From Roseinatronobacter thiooxidans (GTDB lineage: Bacteria > Pseudomonadota > Alphaproteobacteria > Rhodobacterales > Rhodobacteraceae): a stretch of DNA of 64,000 nt. The notes below the pieces were generated by a model. It ran no database searches. It saw nothing but the letters and a program-made list of their open reading frames with translations, and was not told the DNA's origin. Below are positions 8,066-16,843 of this stretch, in pieces. The stretch is from contig NZ_MEHT01000001.1 in NCBI RefSeq assembly GCF_001870675.1, forward strand, positions 186,001 to 250,000. The letters run 5' to 3'. A program made the translations under genes and the position numbers. Every line of letters starts with the position of its first letter. Position 1 is the first letter of the stretch.

Positions 8066-10116
8066 TGCTTGATATGAAACACCCCCTGCGGCTGGAAAGC
8101 TATGTCTGCGGCGCGTGGCGCGCGGGGACGGGCAGCCCCAAGCCCTTGCGCGATGCCGCCACAGGCGCGGTGGTGGCCGAGATCGACTCGACCGGCTTGG
8201 ATTTCGCCGAAACATTGGCTTACGGGCGCGCGGCAGGGGCACAGTTGCGCGCGATGAAACTGCATGACCGCGCGCTGATGCTCAAAGCGCTGGGTCTGCG
8301 GCTGATGGAGCAGAAAGACGCGTTTCATGCGCTCTCGCTCGCCACAGGGGCCACACCAAAAGACGGGCAGATAGATATTGAAGGCGGCATTGGCACGCTT
8401 TTGAACTATGCCTCCAAGGCGCGGCGCGAATTGCCCAATACCCGCATGCTGACAGATGGGGTGGTCGAACCGCTGTCGAAAGATGCCAGCTTTTCCGCGC
8501 AACATATCCTGTCGCCCCTGCGCGGGGTGGCGGTGCATATTAACGCGTTCAACTTTCCCATCTGGGGGATGCTGGAAAAACTGGCCCCCAATCTGCTGGC
8601 GGGCATGCCCGCGATTGTGAAACCGGCCAGCCAAACCGCCTATCTGACCGAATTGATGGTGCGCCGCATTATCGAGACGGGGCTTCTGCCCGAAGGCAGC
8701 CTGCAACTGGTCTGCGGCGGTGTCGGTGATCTGCTGGACCATGTGACAGGGCAGGATGTTGTCACCTTTACAGGGTCGGCCAGAACCGGGCAGATGTTGC
8801 GCGCCCATCCTGCGATCATCGGCAATTCCACCCGCTTCACCATGGAAGCCGACAGCCTGAATGCCTGCATTCTTGGCCCCGATGCAACATCGGACAGCCC
8901 CGAATTTGATCTGTTCATCCGCGAAGTCGTGCGCGAGGTGACTGCGAAAGCAGGGCAGAAATGCACCGCCATTCGCCGCGTCATCATCCCGCGCGCGCAG
9001 GCAGACGCGGTGCGCGCTGCGCTGGACGCCAAGCTGGGCGCAATTTCCGTGGGCCTGCCCAATGACCCCACAACCCGCATGGGCGCGCTGGCCAGTCTGG
9101 ACCAGCGCGAAGATGTGCGCCGCGCGATTGCCGCACTTGCCAGTGAGGCCGAGATCATCTTCGGCAACCCCCAGTCCGTGCAAGTTACCACAGGCGACCC
9201 AGAAGCAGGCGCCTTCCTCAACCCCGTGCTGCTTTATGCCGACCAGCCCATGCGCGCGCAGGCCATCCATGATGTCGAAGCCTTCGGCCCTGTCGCCACA
9301 CTCATGCCCTATGACGATCTAGGGCAGGCGGCGGAACTGGCCGCACTGGGCAAAGGCTCTCTCGTGTCGTCGCTGTTCACCAATGCGCCCGATGTGGCCG
9401 AGGATGTCGTGCTTGGGCTTGCCCCCTTTCATGGCCGCGTGATGATCGGCAACCGCGACAGCGCCAAATCGTCAACCGGCCACGGCTCTCCTTTGCCGAT
9501 GCTGGTGCATGGCGGGCCGGGGCGCGCAGGCGGGGGCGAGGAATTGGGCGGCATGCGCGGCATGCACCATTACATGCAACGCACAGCCATACAGGGCGCA
9601 CCGCGCCTGCTGGCCGCTGTCACAGGGCGCTGGCTGGACGGGGCAGAGGCCCGCGCCGACACTCACCCCTTCCGCAAATCACTGGCAAAGCTGCGCATCG
9701 GCGACCAGCTGATCACCGAAAAACGCGAAATCACGCTGGAAGATATCGAACATTTCGCAGGCTTCACCGGCGACACATTCTACGCCCATATGAACGAAGA
9801 CGCCGCCCGCGCGAACCCGTTTTTCGAGGGGCGCGTGGCGCATGGCTATCTGATCGTGTCTTTTGCCGCTGGGCTGTTTGTGCAACCCGATCCGGGGCCG
9901 GTGCTGGCCAATTACGGCATCGACAACTTGCGTTTCCTGACGCCGGTTTACCCCGGCGACAGGCTTGGCGTGCAACTGACCTGCAAAGACATAAACCCCC
10001 GCGCCGAAGGCGACTATGGCGAAGTGCGCTGGGATTGTCAGGTCAGCAAAGCCGATGGCGAGGTTGTCGCCCTCTATGACGTGCTGACGATGGTTGCGAA
10101 AACATGGCCTGCCTGA
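8065..10116 (+). CDS. paaZ: PaaZ: oxepin-CoA hydrolase / 3-oxo-5,6-dehydrosuberyl-CoA semialdehyde dehydrogenase
   Basis: Bifunctional ring-opening enzyme. The C-terminal hydratase opens oxepin-CoA and the N-terminal aldehyde dehydrogenase oxidises the resulting semialdehyde. 683 residues, almost the length of the E. coli enzyme. Residues about 10-530 form the dehydrogenase, with [17 protein letters not shown], the general-base Glu in MEADSLN, and the catalytic Cys in GQKCTAIRR. Residues about 540-680 form a MaoC-like hot-dog domain with [16 protein letters not shown]. The start overlaps the previous stop (TGATG). Last gene of the operon, followed by a strong hairpin. Confidence 0.95.
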   Translation: MLDMKHPLRLESYVCGAWRAGTGSPKPLRDAATGAVVAEIDSTGLDFAETLAYGRAAGAQLRAMKLHDRALMLKALGLRLMEQKDAFHALSLATGATPKDGQIDIEGGIGTLLNYASKARRELPNTRMLTDGVVEPLSKDASFSAQHILSPLRGVAVHINAFNFPIWGMLEKLAPNLLAGMPAIVKPASQTAYLTELMVRRIIETGLLPEGSLQLVCGGVGDLLDHVTGQDVVTFTGSARTGQMLRAHPAIIGNSTRFTMEADSLNACILGPDATSDSPEFDLFIREVVREVTAKAGQKCTAIRRVIIPRAQADAVRAALDAKLGAISVGLPNDPTTRMGALASLDQREDVRRAIAALASEAEIIFGNPQSVQVTTGDPEAGAFLNPVLLYADQPMRAQAIHDVEAFGPVATLMPYDDLGQAAELAALGKGSLVSSLFTNAPDVAEDVVLGLAPFHGRVMIGNRDSAKSSTGHGSPLPMLVHGGPGRAGGGEELGGMRGMHHYMQRTAIQGAPRLLAAVTGRWLDGAEARADTHPFRKSLAKLRIGDQLITEKREITLEDIEHFAGFTGDTFYAHMNEDAARANPFFEGRVAHGYLIVSFAAGLFVQPDPGPVLANYGIDNLRFLTPVYPGDRLGVQLTCKDINPRAEGDYGEVRWDCQVSKADGEVVALYDVLTMVAKTWPA

Positions 10117-10128
10117 TTGGGCAGGCCA
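10105..10128. terminator. Hairpin between paaZ and the convergent transglycosylase gene
   Basis: TGGCCTGCC at 10105-10113 pairs perfectly with GGCAGGCCA at 10120-10128 across a six-base loop. The left arm contains the last paaZ codons. It lies between convergent genes and probably ends both transcripts, although no T-run follows on the plus strand. Confidence 0.5.
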
Positions 10129-10132
10129 CCCG

Positions 10133-10723
10133 TTACCGCCGCCCGCAGGCCCGCAATTGCTGGTCATACATCGCCGCGCGCGACGCCACACGATCGGCCA
10201 CGCCAATCAACCACGGCTTGGAGTTGTAAGACCCGCGCCGGAACCCTGTATGCCCCTCATGATAGGCCAGATACTGGTTGCGGGCATCATTCAGCGGCAC
10301 GCCGTTGCGTTCGCGCGTTTTGTTGGCATACCAGCCCACAAAATCGGTGGCATCGCGGATATTGGTACGCGACGACCGGCGGTTGCCCACCTCGCGGACA
10401 TATTCTTCCCATGTGCCATCCAGCGCCTGCGAATAGCCCAGCGCGGAAGATTGCCGCCCCATCGGGATCACACCCAAAGTATAGCGCACAGGCGTGCGCG
10501 CATCGCCAATAAAGCGGCTTTCTGCGTGAATAATCGCCATCTGAACCGGCAGGGGCAGGCCCCAGCGCCGCTCTGTTGCGCGCATGGCCGCGAAATATTG
10601 CGGGCGCTCGCGTTCCATCAGGCAGGCATTTTCAAGATTTCGGGGGGCTGAAAACTGGGCGTCGCGCCTGCCGCATGCGGCAAACGTGGCAACCACCATT
10701 ATTAAAAGGATCACTCTGCTCAT
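10133..10723 (-). CDS. Lipoprotein lytic transglycosylase (SLT domain)
   Basis: Cell-wall hydrolase that cleaves the glycan strand of peptidoglycan, predicted to be anchored in the outer membrane. 196 residues. A short lipoprotein signal with lipobox TFAAC puts the lipidated Cys near residue 17. An SLT-type domain follows, with the likely catalytic Glu in IIHAESRF, then ALGYSQALDGTWEEY and LAYHEGHTGF, typical of this fold. It is divergent from motB across 195 bases. A role in opening the wall for the flagellar rod is possible but unproven; general wall turnover is equally likely. Confidence 0.82.
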   Translation of the reverse strand: MSRVILLIMVVATFAACGRRDAQFSAPRNLENACLMERERPQYFAAMRATERRWGLPLPVQMAIIHAESRFIGDARTPVRYTLGVIPMGRQSSALGYSQALDGTWEEYVREVGNRRSSRTNIRDATDFVGWYANKTRERNGVPLNDARNQYLAYHEGHTGFRRGSYNSKPWLIGVADRVASRAAMYDQQLRACGRR

Positions 10724-10918
10724 TTTGACCTCAATTTTTCAGGCACAATAGCGAAATGCACCAATTTTGTAACCCCTGTCTGGCATGTGCAGGCGTCGAA
10801 TTCCGCGTTCTGTGCTGTTCTGATGTGAATGTGAACTGCCGCCGCAGGTCTGCGCCCGTTAACCCCCTGTTCAGCCCTTGGTGGTACTCTGGTCTTGGGT
10901 GTTGAAATAGGTGGGATC

Positions 10919-11707
10919 ATGCAAAAAGCTGACAATGTCAGGCCAATAATCATTAAACGCAAAAAGGTGGTCGCCGGTGGCGGGCATCATGGCGGGGCGT
11001 GGAAAGTCGCCTATGCCGATTTCGTCACGGCCATGATGGCCTTTTTCCTTATGCTCTGGCTGCTTGGCTCGGTGACCGAAGACAAGCGCAAGGGCATTGC
11101 CGATTACTTCTCTGAAACGCGCGCCATCCGCAGCGATTCCGCAGGCGGCAGCGATCTGTTCGATGGCATCTCCCTCTCGATCGAGCATTCGATCACCGAC
11201 ACAATCGCCACGCAGGAAAAATACCAGTCCGAAACCTTCGCGCTGGATCATATCATGGACCTGCTGGAAGGGTTCGCAATGCAGGACGCGGAATTTGCAG
11301 ACGCCTTCAGACATGTTGCCATCCGCATAAGTGACGAGGGCCTGATCCTTGAATTATTCGATCTGGAGGATCGAAGCCTGTTTGAAGACGGCACCAATAC
11401 CCCCCATCCCGTGCTGGAGTTTTTGGTCACAGCCATTGCAGATGCGTTTCGCACAGTTGTGAACCCTATCGCAGTTGGGGCACATTCGCGCAGCTTCCCT
11501 TCGGTTTTTCTGGAAAATCCGGTCTGGCCTGCGTCGCTTGAACGGGCGAAAAAAGTGCATGCCATGATGGAAGGTGCCGGCCTTGCCCCGCTGCGGTTTC
11601 ACCGTGTCACAGGGCATGCAGACCGCAAACTCGCAGATCCGGTGCCAACCGCCGCACGCAACAACCGGATCGAACTTATCCTGCTGCGGCAATATGGTCC
11701 GGTCTAG
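10919..11707 (+). CDS. motB: Flagellar motor stator protein MotB
   Basis: Stator subunit anchoring the proton channel to peptidoglycan. 262 residues. The single transmembrane segment follows WKVAYADFVTAMMAFFLML and contains the conserved channel Asp (ADFVTAMM). The C-terminal half is OmpA-like: PVLEFLVTAIADAF, TGHADRKL and ARNNRIELILLRQ. The ATG at 10919 has AGGTGGGA a few bases upstream; a start at 10895 would add eight residues with no such site. motA is not adjacent. flgE follows 69 bases downstream. Confidence 0.9.
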   Translation: MQKADNVRPIIIKRKKVVAGGGHHGGAWKVAYADFVTAMMAFFLMLWLLGSVTEDKRKGIADYFSETRAIRSDSAGGSDLFDGISLSIEHSITDTIATQEKYQSETFALDHIMDLLEGFAMQDAEFADAFRHVAIRISDEGLILELFDLEDRSLFEDGTNTPHPVLEFLVTAIADAFRTVVNPIAVGAHSRSFPSVFLENPVWPASLERAKKVHAMMEGAGLAPLRFHRVTGHADRKLADPVPTAARNNRIELILLRQYGPV

Positions 11708-11776
11708 GCTGTTAGGGGGAAATTAAGCCTCGGGCGACATACTGTTCCAAAGAATCAGTTCTGGAATGGAGTCGAC

Positions 11777-13087
11777 ATGAGCATTTCATCATCAATGAAC
11801 GCAGGTGTTGCAGGGTTGCGGGCAAATGCGACGCGGCTTGCAACCATCTCCGACAATATCGCCAATTCGGCAACACACGGGTATCGCCGCGCGCAAACCT
11901 CGTTCCATTCCATGGTTGTCGGGAACGGCATGGCAGGACAGGGCAGTTTTGCTGCGGGCGGCGTGCGCACCACAACCCTGCGGCAGGTCGATCAGGGCGG
12001 GTCACTTCTTGGCACCCAGAACGCGACCGACATTGCCTTGTCGGGCAGGGGCTTTTTGCCGGTCACAACCGAACTGGGCGCACAGCTACAAGACGGGTCC
12101 GCGCCCCTGCTGCTGGCAACAACCGGATCATTCCGCCAGGATGCAAATGGCTTTATGCGCGATTCATCGGGCAATACATTGCTGGGATGGCCCGCAAATC
12201 TGGACGGCACAATCCCCGCACATGCGCGCGACAGCACTGCCACCCTGCGACCCATCCGGATAGAGGTTAACCAACAGGCTTTCTCGGAAACCACGCGGGT
12301 CAATTTCGGCGTCAACCTGCCCGCATCGGCAACCCAGGCAACCGCATCGGGCGAACCCCTGCGCATGTCGGTAGAATTTTTCAATTCACTCGGCCTTGCC
12401 GAAATGATCGATGTCGAACTCAGGCCCAATATCGGGCCACCCGAAAACACTTGGCGCATGAATCTGGAACATGTCCCGACAGGGGCGACGCTGGGCAACT
12501 ATGATCTGGTTTTCGACGACACACCCGGACAGGGCGGCACATTGGCCGCGGTGACAGATGCGCTGGGGGGCGGTGTCGGCAATTACGACCCCGATGCCGG
12601 CACAATCCGGCTGGATGTCGGCGCCCAGCAAATAGATTTCTTCATCGGGCGCTACGCCGAAACGGGCGGTTTGGCACAGAAAGGAACATCTTTCTCGCCC
12701 GCGGGCATTGAACAGAACGGGTCTGGCGCAGGCAACCTTGTCGGGCTGATGATCGATGCAAAGGGCAATCTTGATGCTGTGTATGATCAGGGCTTCCGCC
12801 AGACATTATATCGCATCCCGATTGTTGATGTGCCCAATCCAAACGGCCTGACGGCCCTGAATTCCCAAACCTTTCAGGTCTCGCGCGACAGCGGGTCATT
12901 CTTTCTATGGGATGCGGGCGATGGTCCGGTGGGGGAATTTGTCGGCTTCTCCTTGCAGGAATCCGCGACCGATGTGGCCGCTGAACTGACCGGCCTTATC
13001 CAGACGCAGCGCGCGTATTCATCCAATGCAAAAGTCATCCAGACAGTTGACGAGATTTTTCAGGAAACCACCAATATCAAACGCTGA
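11777..13087 (+). CDS. flgE: Flagellar hook protein FlgE
   Basis: Structural protein of the flagellar hook, exported by the type III flagellar apparatus. 436 residues. The N-terminal rod-type motif is clear (ISDNIANSATHGYRRAQTSF), as is the C-terminal helix (LTGLIQTQRAYSSNAKVIQT). The middle holds the FlgE D1/D2 regions (TRVNFGVNLPA, VEFFNSLG). The ATG follows GGAG at a normal distance. It heads the run flgE-flgK-flgL-flgI. Confidence 0.94.
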   Translation: MSISSSMNAGVAGLRANATRLATISDNIANSATHGYRRAQTSFHSMVVGNGMAGQGSFAAGGVRTTTLRQVDQGGSLLGTQNATDIALSGRGFLPVTTELGAQLQDGSAPLLLATTGSFRQDANGFMRDSSGNTLLGWPANLDGTIPAHARDSTATLRPIRIEVNQQAFSETTRVNFGVNLPASATQATASGEPLRMSVEFFNSLGLAEMIDVELRPNIGPPENTWRMNLEHVPTGATLGNYDLVFDDTPGQGGTLAAVTDALGGGVGNYDPDAGTIRLDVGAQQIDFFIGRYAETGGLAQKGTSFSPAGIEQNGSGAGNLVGLMIDAKGNLDAVYDQGFRQTLYRIPIVDVPNPNGLTALNSQTFQVSRDSGSFFLWDAGDGPVGEFVGFSLQESATDVAAELTGLIQTQRAYSSNAKVIQTVDEIFQETTNIKR

Positions 13088-13112
13088 CCCCAGCCCAGCA
13101 TAAGGCCGCATC

Positions 13113-14567
13113 ATGTCTTTATCACTCGCTCTGTCTTCTGCGCTCAGCGGCCTCAATGTGACGGCACGCGGCACGCAGCTTGTCTCGGACAATATCGCCA
13201 ATGCCCAGACCGAAGGCTACGGGGTCCGCGCGCTGTCGCTGGCCGCGCGCAGCACGGGCGCGCAAGGCAGCGGCGTCATGGCCACAGGTATCTTGCGCGA
13301 TGTGGACCCCGCGTTGCTGGCCGATCTGCGGCACGCCAAATCCGCGCAGTCCCGCGATCAGGTCATGTCAGGGTTCTGGGCACGGGTCGAAGGCGGCTTC
13401 GGAATGCCGGACGAACCGGACGGGCTGACATATCTGCTCGACGCGCTGCAAGTGTCGCTTCAGAATGCCGCCACCGAACCGGAGTCTGACATCCGTCTGC
13501 GCCAGATCACGCAGGCCGCAACCGACATCACGCGGCGCTTCGGCGCGGTAGATGACATGCTACAGGCCCAACGCGATGTTGCCGATGCAGCGCTGGCAAA
13601 AGATGTGGAATTCCTGAACCACGCCCTTGCCACTGTTGCAGATCTGAACACCAGAATACAGAAACAAACCCTTCTTGGCGGCGCGCCACAAAGTCTGGTC
13701 GATGCACGCCAAAAGCTTATTAGTGATATTTCACAAACCATCGCCATTCAGGAAATCCCGCGCGCAGACGGGCGGATCATGCTGATGGGCCAGGGCGGCC
13801 ATATCCTTGTTGACAGAACCGCCGCACAATTCGGCTTTACCAGAACACCGGGGCCAGCGGCCCGCGACAGTGTCGAGGCCGGCAGCCTGTCGCGCGTCAC
13901 GCTGAATGATCGGCCCTTGGCGCTAGACAACGCGCTGTTCTCCACAGGGCGGATGGGCGCTTTCCTTGAAATCCGCGACATATCCGCGCCCGCTGCCCAA
14001 CTCCGGCTGGATTCTCTCGCCCATGACCTTGTGTCGCGCTTCGCGCAGCCCACCCTCGATCCCAGCCTCGGTGCGGCAGAATTCGGGCTGTTTTCCCTTG
14101 CCGGACTACACACAATGCCGCCAGACAAAACCGGAATTTCCGGCAAGATCGCCCTCAATCCCTTGGCTGACCCAGACAAGGGGGGCGCGCTATGGCGCTT
14201 GCGCCATGGTATGGGGCTGGCCAGCCTGCCCGCTGGAATGGCCTCTGACAATGCGCTCCTCTCCAACAAGCTGCACATGCTGGGCGCCCCGCGTACGCTG
14301 GCGGGCGGGTCCGGCCTGGCCAAACCTGCCGCACTGCATGCCGCCGACACGCTGTCCTTCCTCGCATCTGAACGGCTGGCACAGGACCAGCGCGGCGCGG
14401 CAAACACCGCCCGCGCTGCGGCATTGGAAGATGCATTCACGGCCCGCGGCGTGGATACCGACGCAGAATTAAGCAAGCTTCTGACTTTGGAACAGGCCTA
14501 TGCCGCGAATGCAAAGGTCATCGCAACTGTCGACGCCATGTGGCGGACACTGCTGGAGAATGTGTAA
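13113..14567 (+). CDS. flgK: Flagellar hook-associated protein 1, FlgK
   Basis: Junction protein between hook and filament. 484 residues. The N-terminus has the axial-protein signature SDNIANAQTEGYGVR, and the C-terminus has LLTLEQAYAANAKVIAT. It is followed without a gap by flgL (TAATG, one-base overlap). The ATG at 13113 comes 25 bases after the flgE stop. Confidence 0.93.
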   Translation: MSLSLALSSALSGLNVTARGTQLVSDNIANAQTEGYGVRALSLAARSTGAQGSGVMATGILRDVDPALLADLRHAKSAQSRDQVMSGFWARVEGGFGMPDEPDGLTYLLDALQVSLQNAATEPESDIRLRQITQAATDITRRFGAVDDMLQAQRDVADAALAKDVEFLNHALATVADLNTRIQKQTLLGGAPQSLVDARQKLISDISQTIAIQEIPRADGRIMLMGQGGHILVDRTAAQFGFTRTPGPAARDSVEAGSLSRVTLNDRPLALDNALFSTGRMGAFLEIRDISAPAAQLRLDSLAHDLVSRFAQPTLDPSLGAAEFGLFSLAGLHTMPPDKTGISGKIALNPLADPDKGGALWRLRHGMGLASLPAGMASDNALLSNKLHMLGAPRTLAGGSGLAKPAALHAADTLSFLASERLAQDQRGAANTARAAALEDAFTARGVDTDAELSKLLTLEQAYAANAKVIATVDAMWRTLLENV

Positions 14568-15586
14568 TGATGGCATCTGGTTTGGGCGACATGTCACACC
14601 GCCTTGCGCTGCAACGACAGGGCGCGGGTTTGAAACGCTCTATCGCCACCTTATCGCAAGATATGACAACAGGGTTGGTCAAGGACAAATCCGACAGGGT
14701 TAAGGGCGACTTTGCGACGCTTGCCACCATCAACAACGCCTTGCATATGGCAACCGCACGCAAGGACACCGCGCGATCGGCCGGAATGGTTTTTGCCGCC
14801 CAGCAAGCCATCCTTGACGATCTGGGTGCGCAGGCGCAATCCGGCTTTCTGGAGGAATTCAAGCGCGGTGCCGCCCCGTCCCAATCCGCGCTTGCATGGG
14901 GCACCCGCCTGATGGAAGACGGCTTTCGCCATGCGGTGGCACAGCTGAACACCAGCCTTGGCGGGCGCGCACTTTTTGCCGGAACCGCCACAGATGGCGC
15001 GGCCGTCATGGCCGCAGATGACATGCTTGATGCGATATTCCAAGACATGATGGCCGCCTATCCGGCAGGGCCTGATGCAGATACCGCGCATGAGTTTATT
15101 GCCGCATGGTTCGCAGTTGGCGGGCCGTTCGACATATCGGGCTATCTTGGCGGCCCCCAAATTCCGGCAAAGCTGGATCTTGGCCATGGCATAACAGTGG
15201 GGTTCGAGATGACCGCACAAGACCCCGCTTTCAGACAGGTTCTTGGCGCTTTTGCAACAGGGGCGATCCTGTCCAAAGGGGTGTTTGCGGCCGACCAAGC
15301 CGCGCAGCAAGCCCTGCTTGCACATGCCTCGCACGGGCTTGGGGCGGCGCATCACAGCCTGATCGGCCTCTCGGCCAGATTGGGCGCGGCAGAAGCGCGC
15401 GCCTCTGCCGGGCTTGCACGGGCAGAGGCGGAACACACCGCCATGTCCATTGCGCGCGTCGAAATTCTGGCAGCAGACCCTTATGAAACAGCCATGCAGC
15501 TGGAACAGGCCATGACACAGCTTGATCTGATTTATAACCTTACAGCGCGGCTGTCGCGGCTGTCTTTGGCGAATTATCTGCGATGA
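14567..15586 (+). CDS. flgL: Flagellar hook-associated protein 3, FlgL (flagellin-like)
   Basis: Second hook-filament junction protein, related to flagellin. 339 residues. The N-terminal helix contains LQRQGAGLKRSIATLSQDMTT and the C-terminus ends in a flagellin-like helix (AMQLEQAMTQLDLIYNLTARLS). ATGs at 14567 and 14570 both follow GGAGA. The first overlaps the flgK stop and is the likelier start. The end overlaps flgI by four bases. Confidence 0.87.
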   Translation: MMASGLGDMSHRLALQRQGAGLKRSIATLSQDMTTGLVKDKSDRVKGDFATLATINNALHMATARKDTARSAGMVFAAQQAILDDLGAQAQSGFLEEFKRGAAPSQSALAWGTRLMEDGFRHAVAQLNTSLGGRALFAGTATDGAAVMAADDMLDAIFQDMMAAYPAGPDADTAHEFIAAWFAVGGPFDISGYLGGPQIPAKLDLGHGITVGFEMTAQDPAFRQVLGAFATGAILSKGVFAADQAAQQALLAHASHGLGAAHHSLIGLSARLGAAEARASAGLARAEAEHTAMSIARVEILAADPYETAMQLEQAMTQLDLIYNLTARLSRLSLANYLR

Positions 15587-16695
15587 GCTGCGCTTTCATC
15601 AGATCGGTTTTTCTGGCCTTCCTGCTGGCCATGCTTGCCCATGCGGCCGACGCCTCTGTCCGGCTGAAAGACCTTGTCGAATTCGACGGTGTGCGCGGCA
15701 ACGACCTGTTGGGCTACGGTCTGGTCGTGGGGCTGGATGGCACGGGCGATGGCATGCGCAACGCCCCGTTCACCGAGGATATTCTCTCAAATATCCTTGA
15801 GCGGCTTGGGGTGAATGTCACGGGTGAACAATTCCGGCCCAGAAATGTTGCTGCGGTCATCGTGACAGCCAGCCTGCCGCCCTTTGCCCGTGCGGGCGGG
15901 CGCGTGGATGTAACGGTCTCGGCAATCGGCGACGCGCGCAGCTTGTTGGGCGGCACCTTGGTCATGACCCCCCTCAACGGGGCCGATGGTGCAATTTACG
16001 CGGTCGCACAGGGCACGATTATCGCAGGCGGTGCCGCCGCAGAGGGGCAGGGCGCGCGCGAAGTGCGCGGCGTGCCCACCTCGGGGTCTATCCCGCTGGG
16101 CGCGCGGGTGGAACGAGAGGTGGATTTCGACTTCACCAGCCTGGAGCGGGTCCGGCTGGCGCTGCGCGTGCCCGATCTGACAACCGCCTTGCGCATTGAA
16201 ACCGGCATTAACCGCGAATTCAACCGGCAGGTCGCCATGATGACAGACCCGGGCACCGTTGTTCTGGACCTGCGGCAAGTCAATGCGCCTTCGGCTGCGC
16301 ATGCGCTGGCCCGGATCGAGAACCTGCGCATCACCCCCCAGATCCGCGCCCGCGTTGTGGTAGACCAACGCTCTGGCACGATCGTCATCGGCGAGGATGT
16401 CAGGATCAGCCGCGTCGCGGTTGCACAAGGCGGCTTGACCCTGCGCGTGGAAGAAACGCCGCTTGTGGTGCAACCAAACCCCTTTGCCGAAGGGGAAACG
16501 ATTGTCGTTCCCCGCACACAGGCACAGATTCAAGACGCGCCGCCCATCGCCCTGGCCGAACTGCGCGAGGGCACCACGCTTTCCAACATTGTCGCAGGGT
16601 TGAACGCCTTGGGGGTGGCGCCGCGCGACATGATTGACATTCTCAACAGCATCAACGCGGCGGGGGCTTTGCATGCAGAACTGATCGTGCAGTGA
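15583..16695 (+). CDS. flgI: Flagellar P-ring protein FlgI
   Basis: Builds the periplasmic P-ring around the flagellar rod. 370 residues with a Sec signal peptide (about 25 residues, ending HAADA). RLKDLVEFDGVRGNDLLGYG, VVGLDGTGDG and the C-terminal LNALGVAPRDMIDILNSI are family signatures. Its start overlaps the flgL stop (ATGA). FlgH (L-ring) and FlgA are not in the window. Confidence 0.95.
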   Translation: MSCAFIRSVFLAFLLAMLAHAADASVRLKDLVEFDGVRGNDLLGYGLVVGLDGTGDGMRNAPFTEDILSNILERLGVNVTGEQFRPRNVAAVIVTASLPPFARAGGRVDVTVSAIGDARSLLGGTLVMTPLNGADGAIYAVAQGTIIAGGAAAEGQGAREVRGVPTSGSIPLGARVEREVDFDFTSLERVRLALRVPDLTTALRIETGINREFNRQVAMMTDPGTVVLDLRQVNAPSAAHALARIENLRITPQIRARVVVDQRSGTIVIGEDVRISRVAVAQGGLTLRVEETPLVVQPNPFAEGETIVVPRTQAQIQDAPPIALAELREGTTLSNIVAGLNALGVAPRDMIDILNSINAAGALHAELIVQ

Positions 16696-16753
16696 CGTGC
16701 CAACCTGTCAGCAGGGCGCAACCCCAAAGGGGCCTGCCTGCCCGAAGCAGTTT

Positions 16754-16780
16754 CCGCAAAAAACCGACCTGCATTTGCGG
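16754..16780. terminator. Weak hairpin between convergent flgI and ftsK
   Basis: CCGCAAA at 16754-16760 is inverted as TTTGCGG at 16774-16780. It lies in the 148-base gap between two convergent genes, where a bidirectional stop would be expected. Seven base pairs with a 13-base loop is weak evidence. Confidence 0.25.
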
Positions 16781-16843
16781 TTCGGAATTGCGACAAATCA
16801 AAACGCCAAAGCATCTGGGTGTGTCAACAAACCCCGATACGCT

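Noticed and set aside
6626-9270. Long minus-strand open frames opposite paaE, the PaaA/C-like gene and paaZ
   Set aside because: No recognisable domain, biased residues, no ribosome sites, and the plus-strand genes there are certain.
10720-10962. An 80-codon minus-strand frame between the transglycosylase and motB genes
   Set aside because: It overlaps the motB start region and the control region, and shows no signal or known motif.
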